This document shows, in pieces, positions 32,496 through 42,138 of a DNA stretch of 64,000 nt. A model generated the notes under the pieces. It ran no database searches. It was not told the DNA's origin and saw only the letters and a list, made by a program, of their open reading frames with translations. How positions within the stretch are numbered: the stretch's first letter is position 1; every line of letters begins with the position of its first letter. Source of the stretch: Zarea fungicola (taxonomy: Eukaryota > Ascomycota > Sordariomycetes > Hypocreales > Cordycipitaceae); the NCBI GenBank assembly GCA_900169235.1, contig FWCC01000067.1:124001-188000 (forward strand), in the 5' to 3' direction. The position numbers and the translations under genes were made by a program.

Positions 32496-35132
32496 TTATC
32501 GTGTCCTACTGGTCGTGCGGTTGGTCCCGGTTTGGCTTGTAGCCCGACTAGCAGTCCGGCTCGCCGTCCGGCTCGTGGTTCTGCTCGTAGCCCGACTTGT
32601 TGGCCTGCTTACAGGCTTCGTCACCGGTTTGGCAGCCGGCCGGGTTCGTGTCGCTGTCGTTGTAGCCGCCGTCTTGGCGATGGTCTTGGGTGTTGTTTTG
32701 CTGAGCGGCGCCTTGCTCGAAGTAGCGCTGATATCGCGCTTTGTGGCAGTTGGTGCTAGCTTCTTAGGCGGCACCGCCGTCGCCTGCGCAATGCTTCGTG
32801 CGCGTCCCCTCCTCTCTCGGATCTTGGCTAGCGCTTGCTCGCGTGTCATCGTCGGTGTAAGAGCCGGGTCTGTGAGGTCAAAGCTGGCGCTGCTGCTGCC
32901 AGAAGGTGTTCGGAGCTTCTCATTAAAAGATGAATTGTGCTGAGAGGCTTCGTCACGAATCGGAACTGTGGTTGTTGTAACCTTGAAGTGTGTAGTTGAT
33001 GTCTGCATTGCGGGGATCGGCGACTCAGGTGTTCGACGGCCTTCAAGGTCGTCCACGATGGCCTCTTCAGGTTCCTCCTCAACAGCACCGGTGTTTCTGG
33101 GCTCCGAATCCTGAACAGTCGGAATATTGAATGTGTTTGGGATCGATACGTCTTCCTCGCTGTGAGGCGCACTAAGTAACGACTGCAAAGAAGTGCGGTC
33201 TCTCGTCATGCGGTCCCTCGACATGATGGCACACGATGGTGGCTCTACAGAGGGTGTCCGGGCATACATGCGAGAGCTTCTCGCCTCTTCAATTGCATCA
33301 GGGAGGATGATATCGACGTCGTCTTCGACTTCATCTACGACGTCTTCTGTTTGGAACCGCTCTTCCAGCGCTGCAGCCTCGGCTTCTTGCTCCGAAACTG
33401 TACGGAAGACGCCCTCTTTCGGGCAAAATATTGTGCTCGTTCGCTCCTTCTTGGACTTGACAATGATGAGCTCCGGTTCAGGAAAAGATTCGGGTAGAGA
33501 CTCAGGCAGAGATTCACGGCGCTCATCAGCATCTGACTCATGCTCAGCCACAAGTTCAAGCTCAAGTTCCGGGACTGCGTCAGCAGCTGGAGCAGCAGCC
33601 TCGACCTCGAATTCCTCGACCTCGACCTCTGGCTCATGAGCCATGCGCTCAGGCTCTTCGACTATAATCTCAGGCTCCTCGACTTGCTCTGATTCGCATC
33701 CCATTCCCAGCTCCCCCACAGCCGCCACTTCAATGGTTGGGTCGAAATATTCTTCTGGAAGTATATGATCCAATTGATGCTCAGCTTCAAGCTCAACTTG
33801 CTCCTCAGGCTGATCTTTATCTACTACCAACCCCAGCTCTTCCATTGGATTGAGGGAGTGTTGTTCGCCTATAACTTGAGGTTCAGGCGAATGCTCAATG
33901 CCAAGCATTGGTTCTGGCACGCCGATGGCAGTCTCGGGTTGCGCCGGCGAGAGTTGGGTACCAAGCTCCTCGTTTGTCAACTCTGTGTCGACAATAACAG
34001 TGTTCTCTGTAATTTCCAAAGTGATAGGTGCAATAGGCTCCGCAGGTGTTGTTGATTCGAATGCTTCAAAGCTCCTTCGTGGGGTGACATGGCTAATTTG
34101 GCGCTGTTCCTTGGAGCTAGGGCAGGAGTGCATCTGACACTCGGCTTGGAGAAATTCGATCATTTCCTGAGCTCGCTCGGCCCTATGCTTCTCCCAAGCC
34201 ACTTGTAGCGCTAGCTCTTCGATTTCTATCTCAGTCGCAGCCGAGAAAGCAATATCCATGGCAGAAAGGGAAACTCGGCCTCCATCCTTGATGGAATCTC
34301 GCTTGCGCTTCTTCTGCACCTTGTTTGGCGACGCAAGTCTGTCGATTTCCTCGCTAAATGCAAGAGGCAGTCGTCCCTCGGCGGCTATACGTGCAACCTC
34401 CTCGTTCTTAGCAGCAGTCTTGTACGCATCGCGCTCCTGCTCAACAACCTTGATCCGCTCGAGGGCCTGGTCAAGCTGCTCTTGTACGCCAACTATTTGA
34501 TAGCGTGCAGTAAATGCCTCTTGCTCACGCGCTAAGCTGCGTTCCTTTTCGCGCTGCAAACATTCTTCATTAATCTTGGCCGCGGTACGAGCTGTCTTGA
34601 GCTCCTCCTGCAGCTTGACAATCGTCGACTGCGACTTGAAGTTTTCTTTTCTCGCTCGTCGAATCTCCTTGTCCCATAGAGCTTGTGTGTGCGCATGTGT
34701 CTCCTTGGCACGGCCGTAGCTGTCCTGTGTATTTATTAGCATTCAATGACAGGTCCATAAGGTATTGCTTCTGCTTGAGTTGCGTACCATGACTGTCTCC
34801 AGGCGCTCGCCAACTTTTCTTTCTCGCTCTCCCCCTTGTTCGACGGCATATTGCAGCTGTGCGATTTCGTCTTTTAGGCGTCGCATCTCCCCTTCTGCCT
34901 CCTCTCGTCCAAGAACAGCTCTTTTCAAGGCGTCGTTTGCTTTGCGTTCCAGCTGTCTGGATTGCCCTGACATGTTGTTGAATTGACTGATTCTCTCTAA
35001 AACGGGGCTGTCGTAGAGATCAGTTCTGAATGGTGTTATGCTGGATTCCCGGTGCTGGTTAACGCGACTGGGTGTCGAGGTGCGGAGCGGGCTCAGCGGC
35101 CCCGTTGGAGTCAAGCTTAGGCTCTCGTCCAT
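32496..35132 (-). CDS. Long coiled-coil protein with basic S/T-R repeat tail
   Basis: Exons 34788-35132 and 32496-34724, with a 63-nt intron, give 857 residues. The N-terminal 50 residues hold several S/T-P sites (SLTPTGPLSPLRTSTPSR), likely kinase targets. Residues about 55-230 form a long coiled coil rich in Glu, Arg and Lys. A second helical block around 270-310 includes EKHRAERAQEMIEFLQAECQ, followed by CPSS. A glutamate-rich acidic region (about 330-560) comes next. A short motif, MTREQALAKIRERRGRARS, lies near 745. The final ~65 residues are TSR/ASR/TTSR repeats with high positive charge, similar to microtubule- or RNA-binding low-complexity tails. I recall similar ascomycete hypothetical proteins but no proven role. 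A spindle-pole or cytoskeletal function is only a guess. Confidence 0.7.
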
Positions 35133-35641
35133 CGTGTTTGTTTGTTCTGCGGAATCTCGCAAAAAAAAAAAAAAAAAACACAATACGTCTTCTATAATCC
35201 ACCACACATCAATCTCACCAGAATTGGTGATGCTGCACTTGTCGCAAGACCTGTCGTTTGTGGGTTAGTCGTGATGGTTTTCGGTTGATATATCCACGAA
35301 AGTATGTTTACTGTGGTGGTTAGCACCTAAAAGTTAGTACACCAAGTTCTTTGTTGGGTAGCTGTTGCTGTGGTGACAGTGGGTCATGTGACAACCCACT
35401 AGGATCGTGGTTCTGGTGTCACCCATCCCGTGGCGGTGCGCCGTGAGGCGCTGCGTCCAGCAGTCCCGCTGTAATGCAAGGGTGGCCTTTTAGCTCCATT
35501 ACCTGTTCTGGACAGAGATTGGAAACTCAGACTTGCATATTCAGCTCTTGTCCAATTGCAATAGTTGTCCCTTCACATTCTTTATATCCTGGCATCGGCT
35601 ACATTGCACGAGTGGACGATCAAATCAATACACCACCCAGC
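35133..35641. promoter_or_regulatory. Divergent promoter region, coiled-coil gene / b5-like gene
   Basis: This spacer holds an A-run at 35161-35178 immediately upstream of the coiled-coil gene. No other motif was identified with confidence. Confidence 0.4.
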
Positions 35642-36562
35642 ATGGCTGACACAGAGCTTCGACAGCGCAAGGGCAAAGCCAGTGATGACAGCAAGCCGCC
35701 AGTGGGCAGCGCAGAGCTGCACAATCAGAGAAAGGGCGACGACGACAGCAAGCCGAGGATCAGCAAGCCGAAAGACAGCGCAACGCTACGAAAAGAGGCA
35801 AGGGATGAAGACAGCTCAGGCTCACGTCTCGATATCCTTCGAGTCTTGACCTTTCTATTCCTCGCTTCGTGTGGTCTTAGCTACGTCATCAGCTCTGGTG
35901 ACAGCTTCTTTTGGGGCATGAAGCATAAGCCGTATTACCTGAACCCTGAGTGGTGGAAAGCCCAGTTTGTATGCAATTATCCACCCGCTACACTTGGCAT
36001 GTCACGAAACTATGTCATTCCATTGCTGACTATTATACCCTTTTTAACCTCTTGTTCCCAGGGCGGCCCCATCTACCTCACTCCGGACGAGCTCTCGCAT
36101 TACAATGGATATGTACAGGGCAGGCCACTATATCTCGCTGTCAACGGTACCATCTTTGATGTCTCCAACGGTTTGAACATGTACGGTGTCGGTGGTTCAT
36201 ACCACTTCTTTGCTGGCCGCGATGCTTCGCGTGCGTACGTTAGCGGTTGCTTCAAGGAAGACCTGATACCCGACATGCGCGGCCTTGAGGAAATGTTCCT
36301 TCCCATTGATGACGCCGAAACCGACTCGCAGTGGACTTCGGCTGAGATGGCGGAATTGAAGGCTCGGGAGCTGCAGCAAGCCAAGGAGAGAGTACACAAA
36401 ACCCTGAAGCACTGGGTCGACTTCTTCACCAATAGCCCCAAGTATCAGAAGGTCGGCTACTTGAAGCGTGACGAGGACTGGCTGGAGAAGCTCCCTTACC
36501 CAGAGCTCTGTCAATCTGCCAAGGATAAGCGCAAGAAGAGAGTTCCTCGTCAGCAAGACTAA
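35642..36562 (+). CDS. Cytochrome b5-like heme/steroid-binding membrane protein (MAPR family)
   Basis: Exons 35642-35968 and 36062-36562 give 275 residues. The 93-nt intron (GTATGC ... TTCCCAG) is in frame and stop-free; it was removed because GGPIYLTPDELSHYNG is the natural domain start. The N-terminus is hydrophilic with KGDDDSK-like repeats. A single membrane helix follows at about 64-84 (RVLTFLFLASCGLSYVI). The b5-like domain (about 110-205) has LYLAVNGTIFDVSNGLNMYG, GGSYHFFAGRDASRA and YVSGCF, with the Tyr residues typical of MAPR proteins instead of the His pair of true cytochrome b5. The family (PGRMC, Dap1) binds heme and supports P450 sterol enzymes in the ER. The basic C-terminus (KDKRKKRVPRQQD) is not an obvious KKXX signal. 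Confidence 0.88.
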   Translation: MADTELRQRKGKASDDSKPPVGSAELHNQRKGDDDSKPRISKPKDSATLRKEARDEDSSGSRLDILRVLTFLFLASCGLSYVISSGDSFFWGMKHKPYYLNPEWWKAQFVCNYPPATLGMSRNYVIPLLTIIPFLTSCSQGGPIYLTPDELSHYNGYVQGRPLYLAVNGTIFDVSNGLNMYGVGGSYHFFAGRDASRAYVSGCFKEDLIPDMRGLEEMFLPIDDAETDSQWTSAEMAELKARELQQAKERVHKTLKHWVDFFTNSPKYQKVGYLKRDEDWLEKLPYPELCQSAKDKRKKRVPRQQD

Positions 36563-36785
36563 AAAATAAACAAGGAAGCACAAAGTCAGTCACGAAATGT
36601 ATACGAATGGGATGATAGCAAAGAAGCATCAATATTGTATACAAATGGACTCTCTTTTTTATGCCAAGTGAAATCAAAATGATTCCTGGGAATAGAATAC
36701 AAGCTTTCCGTTTTAACAACAACCTACTGTGATATCATTACTTCCCAACATTACCAGCACACTATAAAACACAACAGCAGCTCTT

Positions 36786-37590
36786 CTACAAGAGCATGAA
36801 AGCGGCGCCAAGAGCAATAAGCAAAGAGCTTGATACGCTCGCAATAGCGGCACCGCCGGTTGTAGGAGCGGAGGTGGCAGAACCAGCAGGGGCAGTAGTC
36901 GAACCAGGGGAGCCGGCAGAGGTCTGCGAACCGGGAGAACCGCTGCCGCCTCCGTAGCCGCCGCTGCCACTCGGAGCACCGCCAGCAGCAATAGCCTTGT
37001 AGTTATCCAGGGATCGAGACGAGTTGGCAGAGGTACTAGAGGGAGAACGGGTTAGTGTTTGGGTTGCAGGGGTAGTGGTATGTATTGTGGTTTTTCTTAA
37101 CAAGGCAGCTTACTTCTCATTGATAACCATGGACATGCCCATCTTGCAGTGAGGCCCCTGGCTGCAGTAGAGCCAGATGGGCTTGGTATCGTTGACCATG
37201 ATGGTGAATACAGGGAACTCGTTTTTGGAAGCGCTGGCAGCGACGGGCTGGAAGCCAGAGAAGATGCCTTGGATGGCAGGGTTGACCTCGCCGATGGGCT
37301 TGCAGGTGTGGTCAAAATCAGACTGCGTGACGGTGTGGTTACCGGCAAGGAACTGGAACTGGACCATAGTACCGGCCTCGGCCTTGATCTTCTCGGGCCA
37401 GAACTTAAGACCGGTTGCGTTGTTGACGGGATTGCGGCCGACGGAGACGACCTGGACATTGACAGCTGTACGACAAAAAAGAGGTCATTGGTTAGTGCTT
37501 CCAGTCTCCTTTGTAAGATATTCAGAGGATACTAAACGTACCTTGGGCAGCGCCCAGCATGGCAGTGATAGCAGCAAGAGTGAACTTCAT
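36786..37590 (-). CDS. GPI-anchored plastocyanin-like cupredoxin
   Basis: Exons 37542-37590, 37114-37465 and 36786-37035, with introns of 76 and 78 nt, give 216 residues. The protein starts with a signal peptide (MKFTLAAITAMLGAAQ). A single cupredoxin domain follows, with a complete type 1 copper ligand set: His in AGNHTV, then Cys, His and Met in LYCSQGPHCKMGM. The C-terminal 80 residues are rich in Gly, Ser, Thr and Pro and end in a hydrophobic helix (SSSLLIALGAAFMLL), as in GPI-anchored wall proteins. Such fungal cupredoxins are extracellular and often developmentally or stress regulated. It converges on the b5-like gene, with 223 bp between stops. Confidence 0.9.
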
Positions 37591-39801
37591 GATGACAGAT
37601 GTTGTTTTGGTATTGTGTTTCGCTTGTTGCGTATTGTTGTTTTCTTTCGTAGGGACTGGACGGTGGGACAAAGCTACCAGAGCTGCCAAGAGAGTGCAAT
37701 GAATGAAAGGATGGAAAATAAAAATAAAAATCAATAAAATGATTAACAAGAACTGAAGAAATGACACAAAGGACTAGCCTCTGAAAGGAAAGAGACTGGC
37801 AAGGAAATGGAAGTGAGAAGGAAAGAGAAAGATAATGAAACAAAGGAGAACAGAACAAGAAAAAAGCAGCGGCGAGGTGTCTAAATAAATGGTAAAAATG
37901 TTCGTTAGAAACGTCCAGGGTTTCTGAGAGGAAATCCAAGAAAAGCGCACAACGAACTATGCCACGGAGTGCAGTACGGAGAGGCGGCGGTGTTAGTCGA
38001 AACAGGAGGGACCAGCCACTGTTAGTCGTCCTGTCGTCGCCCCCCTTGGCACTGCACGCATCCTGTTGTTTCTTTAAAAAAAAAATTGACTTAGTGGCTT
38101 GGAACGGCTGCACGGAGCAGCGTATAGCTGCATAGCAGAAATCTGATATTAGAGTCTTTCTTCATCTGAGAATGCTACTGGTTGCCCATCCTGAGTTCTA
38201 TGGGGTGACTTCCCCGTCTCATCTATCTGCGTGGCGCGTGCCCTAGATCTGTATTTTCCAAAACGGGCCCTGGGGAAGGCCGAAACAGAACTGGTTTCCA
38301 GTCCTCTTTTCTTTTCTACAATCTGTTCGGGAGGGCCTACGTCCGGGGGGCGGGGCTCTGTTAGAGGTGTAGTTAGAGGTTCTACTCAAACCTGACTAGC
38401 CTGTCCTTCAATTTACACCGTGCATTTGAATTTTTTACCAGCCTTTATTGAATCTTCTAATAGAGTATGTTCAAATATTTTTTATATCAGGTAAATTATC
38501 AATTTTACTGAGTTTGGTCCTAGCGAACTGGAACTTACTGTCTGCCAGTCGAAGTGTATCGTTCAGTGACAAGTTAAAACCGGTCCCAAGGTATCAGACC
38601 TACAAACAAGAGTATTCTATTTAAAGTCCTAGGGACCCGGCGATTTTCTATAAGCCATTTGCCCTACAACGCTTAACCGTAAACCAACTGGGGCTCTGCG
38701 CACTTGGCCTGGCACCATTTATGCTTCATCTTGGGCATTCTACGACACCAACGAGACAGGGCCTGTTTCAGGACTGTACTCGGCCCCACACCTCCGTTCT
38801 TCGCTATCCTCTGGGCAGGTCAAAAAGTGTATCCTGCTGGCTGAATTGCCAGATGCATCTCTGTCTGAAATATATATTATAAATAAAATTGGAAGCTACT
38901 GAGTAGCTGTTTCTTGTTTCTCGTCACAGGTGACGACGGTATGTAGCATTTGCTCGTAGCCGTCTGACTTGCATTTACTGTTTCGTCTGGCAGCCACGCA
39001 CCCGCTGCACCATTCCAAACACCGTGTTTCCTCTCCTTCGTTTTATAATTAGATTGTTTCTCTACCATATCTGTGTTGAACCTGAGACAAACCATTGACG
39101 GAAATTTTCAGCCTCAATCTCCGGTATGGTGTTGGAGATTGACTGATCTCATATGTGCCAGGCTGTTTTATTTCCTCTTTAACACAGGTTCCACTCTGGC
39201 GCCACAGCTTTAAGCATTTAGGACTGCTCTATACACAACAACACGAGGTAGCAGTCAAAATCTATCAAGTAGTTTCGTTTCACCATTCGTTCATTCATTT
39301 GGCGAAGTAGCCTCGTCGGTGTGTTATAGACCCATCTATGGTCTGATCTACAATAGACAGTGAGGAATCCCTTCACGAAGGTGATACCTCCCTCTCCTTG
39401 GGTCAACAGTCATCTCTCCATACACTGTCCTGCAATTTCAACCGACATATGGAGTACATTGGCATCAGCTACACCAGTAAAGGTGTCGCCTACAGAGACT
39501 CATTGAAGATGCTTCCAAGGTATTGCAGTAATATCAAAGGCTGGCTCTCATAGGAAAGTCATCTTGTGTCACATGCCGGTATACGAGGCCCTTGCTGCAA
39601 CAAGTGACAAGAATAAACCACAACAGGTGTCGTCAAGCACAGTGCGGCCCGTCGGGATCATAGAATCCGATGCATTGAGTTCGCTCGAATATGCAACCGA
39701 AGCGCCTGGCACTGTTTCTAGCTCGCGTGAGGCATGAACCGATTTAGCCTTCAAAGGAGGTTGGTGTTGCCACGCAAGGCATTGAAAATAGACTTGTTTC
39801 T
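37591..39801. other. 2.2-kb gene-free block
   Basis: No gene, RNA or mobile element was recognised. The 37.6-38.1 kb part is the promoter and leader of the cupredoxin gene and is purine-rich on the + strand. The rest has only short frames without family resemblance. Confidence 0.45.
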
Positions 39802-40292
39802 TCAGAGATCGAGCAACAACTGTGGTGCAATCTTTTCTAGATCCTCAACCTGATGAAATCAAGACGAGAAAAAAAAAGCGAAAGAGATCAGCCACAAGAA
39901 AATAATTAAAATTAAAATCAGAGACAGAAAAAACATACTTCTAGAAATCCAGATCTCTTCTCCACCGCAGTGCGAGCAATCGCCTCTCGCACAAAGACGT
40001 CGACATATTTGCCGACCGCGGCATTCGCGTCACGCGAAACTCTTGTGGCGTCCTTTTCGAATAAATCGTGCAGGATCCGGGTGAGGAGATTCTGCGGAAT
40101 TGTTTTCTCGGTAGTGACATCTTTAGCAGCACTACTACTATCACGGTTCGCCGCCGCCGCTGGACCGGAACGGCGGCGTTGGGGTGCTTCGTCACCAGAT
40201 GCAAACGGGTCACTAGAAGCAGCATCGCTCGAGTCTTCCGCCGCCGCCGCCTGCGATCGCGCACGAGCACCGCTGGATTGTTTGGGCGGCAT
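39802..40292 (-). CDS. MHF2: CENP-X / Mhf2 histone-fold protein
   Basis: Exons 39939-40292 and 39802-39849, with an 89-nt intron, give 133 residues. The first ~65 residues are a disordered Ala/Ser/Arg-rich extension. The CENP-X histone fold follows: IPQNLLTRILHDLFEKDATR, then VSRDANAAVGKYVDVFVREA. The small second exon supplies the conserved end, VEDLEKIAPQLLLDL, which the unspliced frame lacks. CENP-X pairs with CENP-S (Mhf1) to bind branched DNA with FANCM-type helicases and, at kinetochores, with CENP-T/W. The N-terminal extension is longer than in human CENP-X (81 residues); similar extensions occur in fungi. Confidence 0.9.
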
Positions 40293-40761
40293 TATGTTTT
40301 TTTGGTGCTTGTGGTTGCTTTGAGAAAGAATGGCGATTGCTAACATGTAAAAGATGAGCTTGGAATCGCGTTCATGGTGGGGAGATGCCTTCGTTAGTCA
40401 TCCAGCCATGTAAACAGAGCATCAACAAAAACATGTTCACGGATGAGGCAGTATCGTTACAAAACAAGTCAGACGAGTATTAAGAACCAAGGTTGAGTTA
40501 ATCTAACAACAAGGGAAATTGCGTAGGTGTATAAATTACAGCGACTTAGAAAGTCTTTGGCAGAGCCTCAAAAGAAAAAATACGCCATGCCAATGCCAAT
40601 CTAATCCGCGCATCAGCTGTTGCACTTGACGTTATCGTCGGGGTATCCACCCCAACTTTCCCTCACCATCAAACTTTACATCTCTCCATTTTTATATCCC
40701 CCCGAGTGTTCCTTTCCCAACTAAAACAGTGTCTATACAGTGATAATGGAGGTCATGGCTT
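40293..40761. other. Intergenic region between MHF2 and the ADP/ATP carrier gene
   Basis: Promoter side of MHF2 and 3' flank of the carrier gene. No other feature was seen. Confidence 0.45.
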
Positions 40762-42138
40762 TTAGCCCGAGCCACCCTTGAAGGCCTTGCCGAACATGAG
40801 GACCTGGAGCTTGTCGTAGATGGACAAGACACCGGCACCGGCAACACCACGGAGAATGTTGGCACCAGCACCGTTGAACAGGGACTTGACACCGTTGGTG
40901 GCAATGATCTGGCGGGCGGCATCGAAGGAGCTCTTGTACTTGACGGCCTCACCAGAGGTCATCATCATGCGACGACGGATGGTGTCAAGGGGATAGGCAG
41001 CAATACCGGCACCGGTGGTGACACCCCAACCAAGGAGGAAGGAGGCAAGGAAGTTGTCCTCAAGAGAACCAGTCAGGAGAACGGGCTTGAGGGAGTCGTA
41101 CATTCCGAAGTAGAGACCACGGTAGACAACAATACCGGCGACGGAGGGCATGAAACCACGGTAGAGACCAGCAATACCGTCGGAAGCGAGGGTCTTGCGG
41201 TAGACGTCAACGAGACCGTTGAACTGGCGCTCGCCACCCTTGCTGGCGTTCTTGGCGTCGTTGGCCAGACGGGTACGGGCGTAGTCGAGGGAGTAGACGA
41301 ACAGCATGGAGGTGGCACCAGCAGCACCACCGGAGGCCAGGTTACCGGCCATCCACCAAGCGTAACCATCACGGTCCTTCTTGAAGCCGAAGAGCTGCTT
41401 GAACTTGTCGCGGAAAGCGAAGTTCAGGGCCTGGGTAGGGAAGTAACGGATGACGTTGGCAGTGTTACCACGCCACAGGGCGAGGGCACCCTCATCAGCG
41501 GCGGTACGCTTGAAGCAGTCGACAATGCCGTTGTAGCGGCGGTCGAGACGGCCAGACTTGATCATCTCATCCTGTTAAATGGGTTAGTTGATTGCGTCTA
41601 GAGGAAGCGGACTTTGCCAACGGCTGCACTGACCTGGTTCTGAATGAGAAGCTTGACACGCTCAATGGGAGCAGCAGCAGTCTTCGAGACGGCGGCAGAG
41701 ACACCACCCACTGGAGATAATCGTTAGTATTTATTCAGCGCGGCATTTCGTTTGCCTCGGTTGATGAAAGCATATATTCAATTGATGCTGACGAATGGCA
41801 CGTACTCAGGAAGTCGGCAACAAAGGGCTATGAGATGAATTAGCATATGTGTTCCAGGGGTAACCGAGCGTCTAGCCGGTAAGCGTGAAAATTTTGTCGC
41901 GTCATGGCACCGACGGTCATAGGGGGATGCGCAGGCCATTGAAGTACGGTATGATGATAGACGGCATTGGGGAATGCATCGTCATTCAATTGATTTCGAA
42001 GATAGCGGTATCTTCAATGGCCTTATTGCCCCCTTTGTTCCCGGCGAACGGCATAACGCGGCATTTCCAGCCTCGTAGCAGGAAGATGTGAGAACGTACC
42101 GGCATGCCCAGAACCTTAGGCTTCTTGTCGGCAGACAT
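40762..42138 (-). CDS. AAC: Mitochondrial ADP/ATP carrier
   Basis: Exons 42100-42138, 41806-41827, 41634-41710 and 40762-41571, with introns of 272, 95 and 62 nt, give 315 residues. The exons restore the standard start [20 protein letters not shown] and the first carrier motif [12 protein letters not shown]. The three-fold carrier repeat follows, with the second motif [12 protein letters not shown] and the third [13 protein letters not shown], containing the diagnostic RRRMMM of ADP/ATP exchangers. It swaps cytosolic ADP for matrix ATP in the inner membrane. The start [13 protein letters not shown] is short, as in fungal homologues. The 22-nt second exon is unusually small. The first intron is the longest in the window and has internal inverted repeats. 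Confidence 0.96.

Noticed and set aside
37532..38113. 193-residue frame extending the cupredoxin first exon upstream
   Set aside because: It lies in another frame and reads through promoter DNA; the signal peptide start at 37590 explains the gene.
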